From Azoarcus sp. (lineage in GTDB: Bacteria; Pseudomonadota; Gammaproteobacteria; Burkholderiales; Rhodocyclaceae): a DNA stretch of 64,000 nt. The translations under genes were made by a program, and so were the position numbers. The number at the start of each line of letters is the position of its first letter. Position 1 is the first letter of the stretch. The notes beneath the pieces were generated by a model, which saw nothing but the letters and a program-made list of their open reading frames with translations, was not told the DNA's origin and ran no database searches. The stretch lies in NCBI GenBank assembly GCA_031274995.1, contig JAISPJ010000033.1, positions 18,810 to 82,809 of the forward strand, in the 5' to 3' direction. Shown here piece after piece: positions 1-7,504 of this stretch.

Positions 1-1
1 G

Positions 2-469
2 GAAAATTCATGGCTCCGGCAAGCGCGTGATGGTTGGGAAGCCGTCGCAACGCGATGGAACCGGCTGGTCGTCGCATACGATGGCAGCCAACAACGCGAT
101 TTGCTGAAATCCTTCGGCCTGGAGGGTTTTTCTCCGTTGAAGGCCCTCGGCGGGGCTTCCATTGCCATTGCCATTCTGATGGCCGCGTTTTACGGCTGGG
201 CGCAACTTTGCCGCGATGATGGCAGACGCGACCCGCTCGACAAGATTTGGGCGCGATTCTCGGCACGGCTTGCTCCGTTCGGCCTTGCCCGCACACCTGC
301 CGAAGGTCCGCTCGATTATGCCCGGAGACTGGCTTCCGCCCGCCCCGTCGATGCCGATGCGCTCACCTTGATCTGTACCCGATACGCTTGTTTGCGTTAT
401 CGTTTACCGCCTTTACGCGCGGAAGTCGATGCGCTGGCGCGTGCTATTGCTGCCTTGAGCCTTAGATAG
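2..469 (+). CDS. C-terminal part of TgpA-like transglutaminase (DUF4129-type tail), truncated by window start
   Basis: Frame 2 is open from the window edge: ENSWLRQARDGWEAVATRWNRLVVAYDGSQQRDLLKSFGL... then a TM segment and ...DPLDKIWARFSARLAPFGLARTPAEGPLDYARRLA, typical of the TgpA C-terminus. Confidence 0.75.
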   Translation, partial: ENSWLRQARDGWEAVATRWNRLVVAYDGSQQRDLLKSFGLEGFSPLKALGGASIAIAILMAAFYGWAQLCRDDGRRDPLDKIWARFSARLAPFGLARTPAEGPLDYARRLASARPVDADALTLICTRYACLRYRLPPLRAEVDALARAIAALSLR

Positions 470-550
470 AAAGAAAGCGCCGGTACGGTCGGCACACAAT
501 CAGCAGTCAGTCTTTGCGCCGGAACAATACTTGCTTGGCGGGCAGAGTTT

Positions 551-1735
551 ATGATGAGGAGCTTTTTTCAGATGAAATCCAAAACCCTTGCCTCCCTGTT
601 TTGCCTGGGTGTTACTTTCCTTGTGTTCACCTTCGGGTCGGCCTGCGCGCGCGCGGATTTCACGACGCGCGAAGACGTCGCCGCTTTCATCGAAGAAATC
701 GCTACGCGCAATGAGCTTGATGCCGCTCCAATCTATGTGGCGCTTTCCCGCGCCAGTTATCTTCCGCGAGTCATCGAGCTGATAACACCGCCCGCGAAAC
801 GCGGCGTGCGGTCATGGTACCGTTATCGCAGCCAGTTTCTCGGCAACATGCATATCGAAGCCGGACTCAAAACCTGGGTGCAATATGAAGGCGAATTGCG
901 CCGTGCTGAAAAACAATACGGAGTGCCGCCGGAAATCATTCTGGGCATTCTCGGGGTAGAAACGATCTATGGCCGAAACACTGGCAATTTTGAGACGCTT
1001 TCCGCGCTTGCCACGCTGGCTTTCGACTATCCGCCGCGCGCTGAATTATTCCGTAGTGAATTGGAGTCGCTCTTTCTGCTCGCCAGGGACCAGAAACGCA
1101 ACCCGGCCAGTTACACCGGCTCCTACGCGGGCGCAATCGGCTGGCCGCAATTCCTGCCGAGCAGCATCCTCCGCTACGCGGTGGATTTCAACGGCGACGG
1201 AAAAATCGACTTCGACAGCGATGCGGTTGACGCCATCGGCAGCATTGCCAATTACCTGCACGAGCACGGCTGGGAGGCAGGCACGCCTGTGGCGGTGAGA
1301 GTCCGGCTTGCTCCCGGCGCGAATCCCGCGCCACTCATTGAGGCGGGCATTGAACCCAGCTTGAGTCAGGTTCAATTGCTGGAAGCCGGCATCCGTCCAT
1401 TTACCGATTCCCTGCCTGCCGTCGGCGAAGCCACGTTCGTCGATCTCGAAACGCCGGGAGTGGATACCGAGTACTGGCTTGGCTATCGCAATTTCTACGT
1501 CATCACGCGCTACAACCGCAGCAGTTTTTACGCAATGGCGGTATTCCAGTTGGCGGATGCGCTACGGGCGGCACATGGCGACGGCGGTGGCAGTATCGGT
1601 GTCGATACCGCATCCCGGAAAGCGAAGCCTGCGGCAGCGCGCAAGGCGTCATCAGGTACCGGGGCGAGCAAACCATCCAGGGCAGCGACACCGCACAAGA
1701 AGCAAAAGCCACGGCCTGCACGCCGGAAAAAGTGA
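551..1735 (+). CDS. mltB: Lytic murein transglycosylase B (MltB family)
   Basis: Signal peptide; GILGVETIYGRNTGNFETLSALATLAFDYPPRAELFRSEL and YAGAIGWPQFLPSSI motifs. Actual start may be the ATG at 572. Confidence 0.9.
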   Translation: MMRSFFQMKSKTLASLFCLGVTFLVFTFGSACARADFTTREDVAAFIEEIATRNELDAAPIYVALSRASYLPRVIELITPPAKRGVRSWYRYRSQFLGNMHIEAGLKTWVQYEGELRRAEKQYGVPPEIILGILGVETIYGRNTGNFETLSALATLAFDYPPRAELFRSELESLFLLARDQKRNPASYTGSYAGAIGWPQFLPSSILRYAVDFNGDGKIDFDSDAVDAIGSIANYLHEHGWEAGTPVAVRVRLAPGANPAPLIEAGIEPSLSQVQLLEAGIRPFTDSLPAVGEATFVDLETPGVDTEYWLGYRNFYVITRYNRSSFYAMAVFQLADALRAAHGDGGGSIGVDTASRKAKPAAARKASSGTGASKPSRAATPHKKQKPRPARRKK

Positions 1736-1780
1736 CAAAAGGCCGGGGGAGGCAAGTTCAGCCACTCCCGTTCGGTTCAT

Positions 1781-1814
1781 CGGGCCACGCCGGCCTGAAG
1801 GCCGACGTGGCCCG
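1781..1814. terminator. Long inverted repeat between convergent genes, probable bidirectional terminator
   Basis: CGGGCCACG-C-CGGCC TGAA GGCCG-A-CGTGGCCCG: ~15 bp stem with one mismatch and a 4 nt loop. Confidence 0.7.
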
Positions 1815-1822
1815 ACGCGTAT

Positions 1823-2083
1823 TCAAAGCAGCGTCACCAGCACATTCCCCTCGTTGACCGAATCGCCTTCGGCAACCAGCACCTCCTGCACGATTCCAGC
1901 CCAGGGCGAAGAAATATCGAGCGCGACTTTGCCGGTTTCCAAAATGAGGACAGGCTCGTCGCACGCGACACGGTCGCCGGGCGCGACGAGGATTTCGAGC
2001 ACAGACACCTCACCTTGCCCGCAACATCCGCAAGTCTCCCAACACTCGGGGAACTTGGGCATACGAATTTCCTTGAACGGCAT
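1823..2083 (-). CDS. Stand-alone biotinyl/lipoyl-domain protein with Cys-rich N-terminus
   Basis: ...VSVLEILVAPGDRVACDEPVLILETGKVALDISSPWAGIVQEVLVAEGDSVNEGNVLVTLL; start taken at MPFKEIRMPKF (2083) or MPKF (2062). Confidence 0.8.
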   Translation of the reverse strand: MPFKEIRMPKFPECWETCGCCGQGEVSVLEILVAPGDRVACDEPVLILETGKVALDISSPWAGIVQEVLVAEGDSVNEGNVLVTLL

Positions 2084-2134
2084 GGCGGCGACACATCGGG
2101 TAGAATTTCTGGCAGGCATTATAATTTCAACTAC

Positions 2135-2163
2135 TTTACAGACGCGGAAACGCACACTACAAT
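2135..2163 (+). promoter_or_regulatory. Sigma70-like promoter for tRNA-Ala/tRNA-Glu
   Basis: TTTACA (2135-2140), 17 bp spacer, TACAAT (2158-2163), about 17 bp before the tRNA. Confidence 0.6.
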
Positions 2164-2179
2164 GCGCCCTCTTTTGTCG

Positions 2180-2255
<76 letters not shown>

Positions 2256-2279
2256 GAAAGAAAAGGTTTCTGTATCTGC

Positions 2280-2355
2280 GTCCCCATCGTCTAGAGGCCT
2301 AGGACACCGCCCTTTCACGGCGATAACCGGGGTTCGAATCCCCGTGGGGACGCCA
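2280..2355 (+). tRNA. tRNA-Glu (TTC), CCA encoded
   Basis: GTCCCCATCGTCTAGAGGCCTAGGACACCGCCCTTTCACGGCGATAACCGGGGTTCGAATCCCCGTGGGGACGCCA. Confidence 0.97.
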
Positions 2356-2698
2356 CCTGTTCCCCGCTTTTATGCGGGCCGAGTCGGAGGAAAATTTCCG
2401 TCTCGAAGCTGGTGGCGTCAAGGACGACACGGTCTACCGTTCGTCTCAGCACGTCGGCCAGCCCTTCATGGGCTGCGCCGGAGATGCTTTCGGCAATTCC
2501 TTTCAAAACGCGCTTCACGTCCGCTGCGGTAATGCTCCGAAGCACACGGGCGCTTTCCTTCTCGGCTTCCATCGTTTCACGTTTATGGATGAGGGATTCG
2601 CGCTCATCTTCTCCGGCTTCGATTTGACGAAACAGCGCAGCTTCGGCGTCATCGTCGCGCTTTCCAACCTGTCTGACACAGAATATGTACCATCTTGA
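2356..2698 (-). pseudogene. C-terminal remnant of a large serine recombinase/integrase-like protein abutting tRNA-Glu
   Basis: Minus-strand frame reads ...DDDAEAALFRQIEAGEDERESLIHKRETMEAEKESARVLRSITAADVKRVLKGIAESISGAAHEGLADVLRRTVDRVVLDATSFETEIFLRL, a coiled coil plus tail style; no N-terminal domain; the ORF runs into the tRNA antisense. Confidence 0.5.
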
Positions 2699-2708
2699 TC
2701 GACCCTAT

Positions 2709-3023
2709 CTACGCCGTGACCGCTTCCTCATAGCGTTGGATGCGCGGCAGGATGTTGGCCAATTTCACGCGGGTACGCGCCGTGTCGTAGTCAGATTGCA
2801 GGCCCATCCAGAATTCTGCCGTGGTGCCGAAGAACCGCGACAGGCGAAGCGCGGTATCTGCCGTCACCGCGCGCCGTTCGCGCACGATGTCGTTGATGCG
2901 CGGTGCGGGTACCTGCAAACCCATCGCCAAAGCATGGGCAGACATTCCAAGCGGGGTCAGGAATTCTTCTCGCAGGACTTCGCCAGGGTGAATGGGCCTC
3001 ATGCCGTTTTCAATGTGTGCCAT
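2709..3023 (-). CDS. higA: HigA-family antitoxin (XRE, addiction module)
   Basis: MRPIHPGEVLREEFLTPLGMSAHALAMGLQVPAPRINDIVRERRAVTADTALRLSRFFGTTAEFWMGLQSDYD. Confidence 0.93.
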   Translation of the reverse strand: MAHIENGMRPIHPGEVLREEFLTPLGMSAHALAMGLQVPAPRINDIVRERRAVTADTALRLSRFFGTTAEFWMGLQSDYDTARTRVKLANILPRIQRYEEAVTA

Positions 3024-3035
3024 CGCAAAACCTCT

Positions 3036-3314
3036 TCAGTGATAATCAACAATCTCAACGTCAAACGCATGGCCTTCCCGCCACACAAAGCACACGCGCC
3101 ACTGATCGTTGATGCGGATGCTGTGCTGCTCCTTGCGATCCCCCTTCAAGGCTTCAAGCCGGTTATTGGGCGGGATGCGCAGATCGTCCAGCATGACCGC
3201 ACGGTGGAGCATTTGCAGCTTGCGTTCAGCAACGTTGCGAATATTGACGAAACGCGCCGCGCTGTGTCCGGCGAACAGGTCATGGGTGATCGGGCATTTG
3301 AACGATTGGATCAT
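3036..3314 (-). CDS. higB: HigB/RelE-family toxin
   Basis: MIQSFKCPITHDLFAGHSAARFVNIRNVAERKLQMLHRAVMLDDLRIPPNNRLEALKGDRKEQHSIRINDQWRVCFVW; immediately upstream of higA. Confidence 0.92.
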   Translation of the reverse strand: MIQSFKCPITHDLFAGHSAARFVNIRNVAERKLQMLHRAVMLDDLRIPPNNRLEALKGDRKEQHSIRINDQWRVCFVWREGHAFDVEIVDYH

Positions 3315-3644
3315 GGTTTGAATTATATAACGTCTTTCGTTAAACGACAAGTGATAAATCGTATTTTATTCGAACACACGCGAAACCCCAACTCTTGGAT
3401 TCTCAAGCCCATTGAATAACTACAAGTCGGCCTTGATCCAGAGAATTTGCGATAAATTTTAACCATTGCCAAAATTTTTTCGTGCATATCTCACTACGAC
3501 AAGCCAAAGCACACACCATCATCGGTATGCGAAATTTTTTCGCACATCGTCCGCGCCTGCGGCCGAGCGGCGTTCGATTCCAAATCCTGGCAAAGCCCGC
3601 TTCCGCCAGATGCAAATGCAAATGGCAGGTACTGCCTTAGGTGG

Positions 3645-3749
3645 CTAATGGCGCTTGCCCGACCAGAGAATCGTCACTACAATCGGCAATGCCCTGATAA
3701 TAATAAGGCAACGCCATAAACCGCCTTGTACTGGCAGTTTCGCCTGCAA
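3645..3749 (-). CDS. Copy A of a duplicated small hydrophobic protein, possibly degraded start
   Basis: TTG/GCG-start frame LQAKLPVQGGLWRCLIIIRALPIVVTILWSGKRH*; AAGGAGG directly upstream; homologous to 5087..5179. Confidence 0.5.
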   Translation of the reverse strand: MQAKLPVQGGLWRCLIIIRALPIVVTILWSGKRH

Positions 3750-3816
3750 GCCTCCTTCGGGGAGACTGGTTGGCAAAAGCGCCCCGTGCGCATCAACTGG
3801 ATGAGAAGGACGAAAA

Positions 3817-4599
3817 ATGACACTCCCTTCACAGATGCTGCCTTGGCCGATCACTTGGGAGGGCGTCGCGCTCATCGCCCAATCCGAAGGGTGCCGCCTG
3901 AATGCGTACCAGGACGCGGTGGGCATCTGGACAATTGGATGGGGCGAGACCCTCAACGTGCGCAAAGGCATGGCATGGACGCAGCAACAGGCTGACGAGG
4001 CGCTCTGCGCACGCCTGAAAGAATTCGCCGTCGGCGTCCTGCGCACAATCACCAACCCCGGCACAACACCGTTGCAGCTCGCCGCCTTCGTGAGCCTTGC
4101 CTACAACATAGGAGAGGCCGCGTTCGGAGGCTCCAGTGCGCTACGGCTCCACAACCAGGGAAAATACCCGGAGGCCGCCGCGGCAATCAAGCTCTGGAAC
4201 AAGGCAGGCGGCAAAGTGCTTGCCGGCCTTGTGACGCGAAGGGCCAAAGAGGCGGAGCTATATCTCGAAGGCGTGCCCGTCCAGGTCGTTGCGCAGGTTG
4301 ACGAGCCGCTTGACGAGCCGCTTGACGAGCCTATCAACCCTATCAACGGCGTGCCGGACGCGGACGCGGATTGCGAAAAGCCGCTCTACCAATCGACCTC
4401 GATGCAGGCCGGGACGGTCACTGCGGTGATATCAGGGCTTGCCGTGGCGACGGAGGTATCAAGGCAGGTTGCCGGCGACCCGTACTCGGCCAGCCTGATC
4501 CCGCACTGGCTGATCCCCGCGCTGCTCTGCGTTGTGCTGGCAGCGGGGATCGTCGTCATGGTCCGCGCCTGGAAGCGAAAGCAAGAGGGCAGGTCATGA
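3817..4599 (+). CDS. Phage-type GH24 lysozyme (endolysin) with C-terminal TM segment
   Basis: WEGVALIAQSEGCRLNAYQDAVGIWTIGWGET...LQLAAFVSLAYNIGEAAFGGSS; C-terminal HWLIPALLCVVLAAGIVVMVRAWKRK; AGAAGG RBS. Confidence 0.88.
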   Translation: MTLPSQMLPWPITWEGVALIAQSEGCRLNAYQDAVGIWTIGWGETLNVRKGMAWTQQQADEALCARLKEFAVGVLRTITNPGTTPLQLAAFVSLAYNIGEAAFGGSSALRLHNQGKYPEAAAAIKLWNKAGGKVLAGLVTRRAKEAELYLEGVPVQVVAQVDEPLDEPLDEPINPINGVPDADADCEKPLYQSTSMQAGTVTAVISGLAVATEVSRQVAGDPYSASLIPHWLIPALLCVVLAAGIVVMVRAWKRKQEGRS

Positions 4600-4872
4600 T
4601 TGGCGCTTGGCCGAAGTAACTTTCAGTGCGCTGCCGGAGTTAAGCATGGTCTTCCATGTTAATCTATCCGCCATGTTTTCTCTTCACGCCCTGTTTTGTG
4701 GAAACAGCATGTTGCGCACAATCGCATGAACGGCTATCATCCGCGCCTCTTGTTGTGCGGCACAGCCACACGAACAGACCGGCGGAAACCGGGATATTGG
4801 ATTATTGAATAAATCCAATCCCTTGAAGCCGGCAAATTTTCTGGCGTGCTGCTACAATGTGGCACCCCACGC

Positions 4873-4949
4873 GGAGTGGTAGTTCAGTTGGTTAGAATAC
4901 CGGCCTGTCACGCCGGGGGTCGCGGGTTCGAGCCCCGTCCACTCCGCCA
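4873..4949 (+). tRNA. tRNA-Asp (GTC), CCA encoded
   Basis: GGAGTGGTAGTTCAGTTGGTTAGAATACCGGCCTGTCACGCCGGGGGTCGCGGGTTCGAGCCCCGTCCACTCCGCCA. Confidence 0.97.
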
Positions 4950-5086
4950 CTTTTATTTTGCGTAGCATCTTGATTCATAAAAGAAAAAAGCTGCTGCCGT
5001 CATCGGACAAATCGAAGGTTTACGCTGAGCCTTGATAAAGCCCGCACCTCACCAAACGGCAAGGGGCGGGGTACTGCTTTCGGTGA

Positions 5087-5179
5087 TTAATGACACTTGC
5101 CAGACCACAGCAGCAACACTAGAATGACTACTGCCCTAATCAGGCAACGCCAGAAACCACCTTGCGACGGTAGTTTCAC
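5087..5179 (-). CDS. Copy B of a duplicated ~30-aa hydrophobic protein
   Basis: GTG start, VKLPSQGGFWRCLIRAVVILVLLLWSGKCH*; AAAGGAGG (5189-5196) 9 nt upstream; paralogous to 3645..3749. Confidence 0.55.
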   Translation of the reverse strand: MKLPSQGGFWRCLIRAVVILVLLLWSGKCH

Positions 5180-5211
5180 TACAAACCACCTCCTTTGAGG
5201 AGCGTGTTTGG

Positions 5212-5244
5212 CGAAAGCGCCCCGACGCAAACGGGGCGCTTTCG
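5212..5244. repeat. Perfect 13-bp inverted repeat in the leader of small ORF copy B
   Basis: CGAAAGCGCCCCG ACGCAAA CGGGGCGCTTTCG. Confidence 0.85.
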
Positions 5245-5373
5245 TTTGCGCCCCGCACGCATTTTCTCATACTTTTGTCATTATATGCCAAGGGCATTCC
5301 CTCCTGTTGGACGGCAGATTGCCGCCTCTACAGTCGTTTGTATTAGGATTCGGTCTGACCCAAGGTTACGCCG

Positions 5374-5499
5374 ATGCCAAACCATAATGATGAGATTTTC
5401 AACCGGGTCATGAGCGACAAGTAATTCCGCAACGCCGCCCACGAGCATCTGGCACGTGAGGTTTATGAGCGCATTCGTGGTGGGGATCGGAAAAACTGA
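5374..5499 (+). pseudogene. Degraded C-terminal remnant resembling a type I restriction R subunit
   Basis: MPNHNDEIFNRVMSDK*FRNAAHEHLAREVYERIRGGDRKN* with an in-frame TAA. Confidence 0.4.
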
Positions 5500-6392
5500 G
5501 TTTCTTCCGTGAACTGGCCCTGCGCAAGGGCATCCAGCAACACTTTATTGACCTCGATCTGCTGGCGCTGCCAGTGGGCCAGGTCGCCGGGGGAGATGCC
5601 GGGCTGGCTGTCCAGTGCGCTGAGCCAGCGTTTCCAGTGGGTGCGGTAGCGGTGAATGGATACTTCTCCGGTGATGTCGCTCCCGATGAGACGCGGCGCG
5701 GCGGCACCGATGATGGAGAGCAGGCCATCGAGCGGCATCTGTCCCTGATCCCAATTGGTACGCGCTACGTTCTCGCTCAGGACGTCCTTGTCGATGGAGA
5801 GGTACAGGGGGGCGTGTGTGCCGGAAAGCTCACGGCACAGCGCCGAGATGAGGCTTTTGGCATTGTCGAAATTGCGTGCGGCATCGCGCAGGCCCAGGGC
5901 GCGCATCCAGCCGAGCTTCGCGCCTATCGTCCAATACCGGATACGTTTTCGGGCGAGCGGCCACAGATGGTTTTCCCAGGCGTGTGTCCAGCCAACGTCC
6001 GGGGAGCAGATGCCGATTACGTCGACACATGCGACGTGTGGCATGCGCGCAATATGCGCGACCCACGACCCGCAGTGGATGCCGAAAGGGAAACGCATGT
6101 TGTCCGGGTGGTTGTCGCAGACCAGGACATGTAAGCCAGTGTGTCGGTGTTGCCGCGCAATCAGAAGGGCGCTTATATGGTGAAAATCCCCGCTGCCCGT
6201 CAGCACGGGGCCGTACACATCGGGAAACAGGGTTTCGAGATGCGCCGAAAACGTGCGCCACTCGCGCCCTGTGCATCCGAAGCGGATGCGCTCTTGCCAG
6301 TCGGCCAGTTCGATGCGCGTAAGGCCGGATCGTTCCATCGTGCGTAACGAACCGTCCAGGTCGAGCACGAGCGGGGCAAGGTTTCCGTTCAT
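5463..6392 (-). CDS. Arginase/ureohydrolase-fold protein
   Basis: MNGNLAPLVLDLDGSLRTM...VCDNHPDNMRFPFGIHCGSW (DxHxD-like)...LYLSIDKDVLS (SxDxD); ATGA overlap with the upstream gene. Confidence 0.7.
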   Translation of the reverse strand: MNGNLAPLVLDLDGSLRTMERSGLTRIELADWQERIRFGCTGREWRTFSAHLETLFPDVYGPVLTGSGDFHHISALLIARQHRHTGLHVLVCDNHPDNMRFPFGIHCGSWVAHIARMPHVACVDVIGICSPDVGWTHAWENHLWPLARKRIRYWTIGAKLGWMRALGLRDAARNFDNAKSLISALCRELSGTHAPLYLSIDKDVLSENVARTNWDQGQMPLDGLLSIIGAAAPRLIGSDITGEVSIHRYRTHWKRWLSALDSQPGISPGDLAHWQRQQIEVNKVLLDALAQGQFTEETQFFRSPPRMRS

Positions 6393-7504
6393 TGGCCGGG
6401 CGTTGGCGATGACGGGGCGTTTGAACCGTCGAACCATTGCCTGTCCGGTTCAAAATGTCCGGCAATGCGCCGCAGAAGAGGGCGCAGCAAGGGATTGCGC
6501 ACGTATACGGCGTGGCGCGTCGGAGTGAAACGCGCACCGAGGGCAGCCTTGACGGCGGGATCTGTCCAGCCCGCAATGTAGAAACGCAATCCCTCGCGCT
6601 TCGCGTAAGCGAGGTTTTCCATCCAGCTCACAAAATACAGGTTGCACTCGCGCGCCATGGGATAGCGAAAACCGATGTACTTGTCGACGAGCATGCCGTC
6701 ATGGATGAAACACAGGTTGTGCCCGATGAGCCTGTCTTCCTGGTAGTACAGGAAAATACGCCCGTTGAGCGAGGAGTCATGCAGCATCGCCCTGAAAAAT
6801 TCAGGAGAAAGCAGGTCGAAGTGAGTCGTGCTCTGGATATAGACCTCCAGGTATTGCGTGTAGAGTTCTACCGCAAGGGCCGGTTCCTCAAGGCACGGGT
6901 CGCCCGTGGCGACGATTTCAACGTGCACTTCCCGGCGGCGGCTGCGCAGTTTGCGGCGAATGTCGCGGCGGCGGCTGGCAGAGAGCCGCGCCAGATAATC
7001 GTCCTCATCGGCAAAGTCGATGGGAACCCAGGCCAGCGCCTGTCCTTCGACCATGAAAAATCCATTGGCCTTGCAGGCATCGGCGAGTTGATCGGCAAGA
7101 CGGTTGGCCTGCCCGGAGAGAAAAGGCGCGTCGCAGGGGATGTCCTTGACGATCAGCAAGGCGGATTTTCGGCCCCAGGCCTGAAACATGCCCTGTACGA
7201 GCGCCTCTGCTTCCATATGTGGCAACGGGCAATATTCACTGACGGGAGTGCCCATAAAACATGTGCGCCATTTCAGCAGGTGGCGCAGATACCGGTTGCC
7301 GGGTATTTTTCCGATCATGGACAGTGCCCGTTCATCCGCCGTGGTGAGCAGGTCGAACATCGTCCAGAAACCGGGTTGGCCGGTCACGCAGGTGAGCGGC
7401 TCGAACTCCTTTTGTGGATAGCGCATGAAATAGTCGACCAGCGCACCGGGTTCCACGCTGGTCAGCCAGCGTGGCGTGCCGGGTGCGGATGGTTTCCCGT
7501 TCAT
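6389..7504 (-). CDS. GNAT/BioF2-like acyltransferase
   Basis: MNGKPSAPGTPRWL...DYLARLSASRRRDIRRKLRSRR...IFLYYQEDRLIGHNLCFIHDGMLVDKYIGFRYPMARECNLYFVSWMENLAYAKREGLRFYIAG; ATGA overlap with the DegT gene. Confidence 0.7.
   Translation of the reverse strand: MNGKPSAPGTPRWLTSVEPGALVDYFMRYPQKEFEPLTCVTGQPGFWTMFDLLTTADERALSMIGKIPGNRYLRHLLKWRTCFMGTPVSEYCPLPHMEAEALVQGMFQAWGRKSALLIVKDIPCDAPFLSGQANRLADQLADACKANGFFMVEGQALAWVPIDFADEDDYLARLSASRRRDIRRKLRSRRREVHVEIVATGDPCLEEPALAVELYTQYLEVYIQSTTHFDLLSPEFFRAMLHDSSLNGRIFLYYQEDRLIGHNLCFIHDGMLVDKYIGFRYPMARECNLYFVSWMENLAYAKREGLRFYIAGWTDPAVKAALGARFTPTRHAVYVRNPLLRPLLRRIAGHFEPDRQWFDGSNAPSSPTPGQ

Noticed and set aside
4310-4345. Short tandem DNA repeats (gacgagccgctt) as a possible repeat locus
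   Set aside because: They lie in frame inside the lysozyme linker (DEPLDEPLDEP) and are explained as coding low complexity.
3627-5244. The two ~170-bp similar elements could be a plus-strand structured RNA (e.g. GCAG/CTGC versus GTAG/CTAC stems)
   Set aside because: One apparent compensatory pair exists, but the minus-strand coding explanation (in-frame 6-nt indel, synonymous differences, conserved SD and stop) accounts for the pattern better. It is kept only as an alternative to test.
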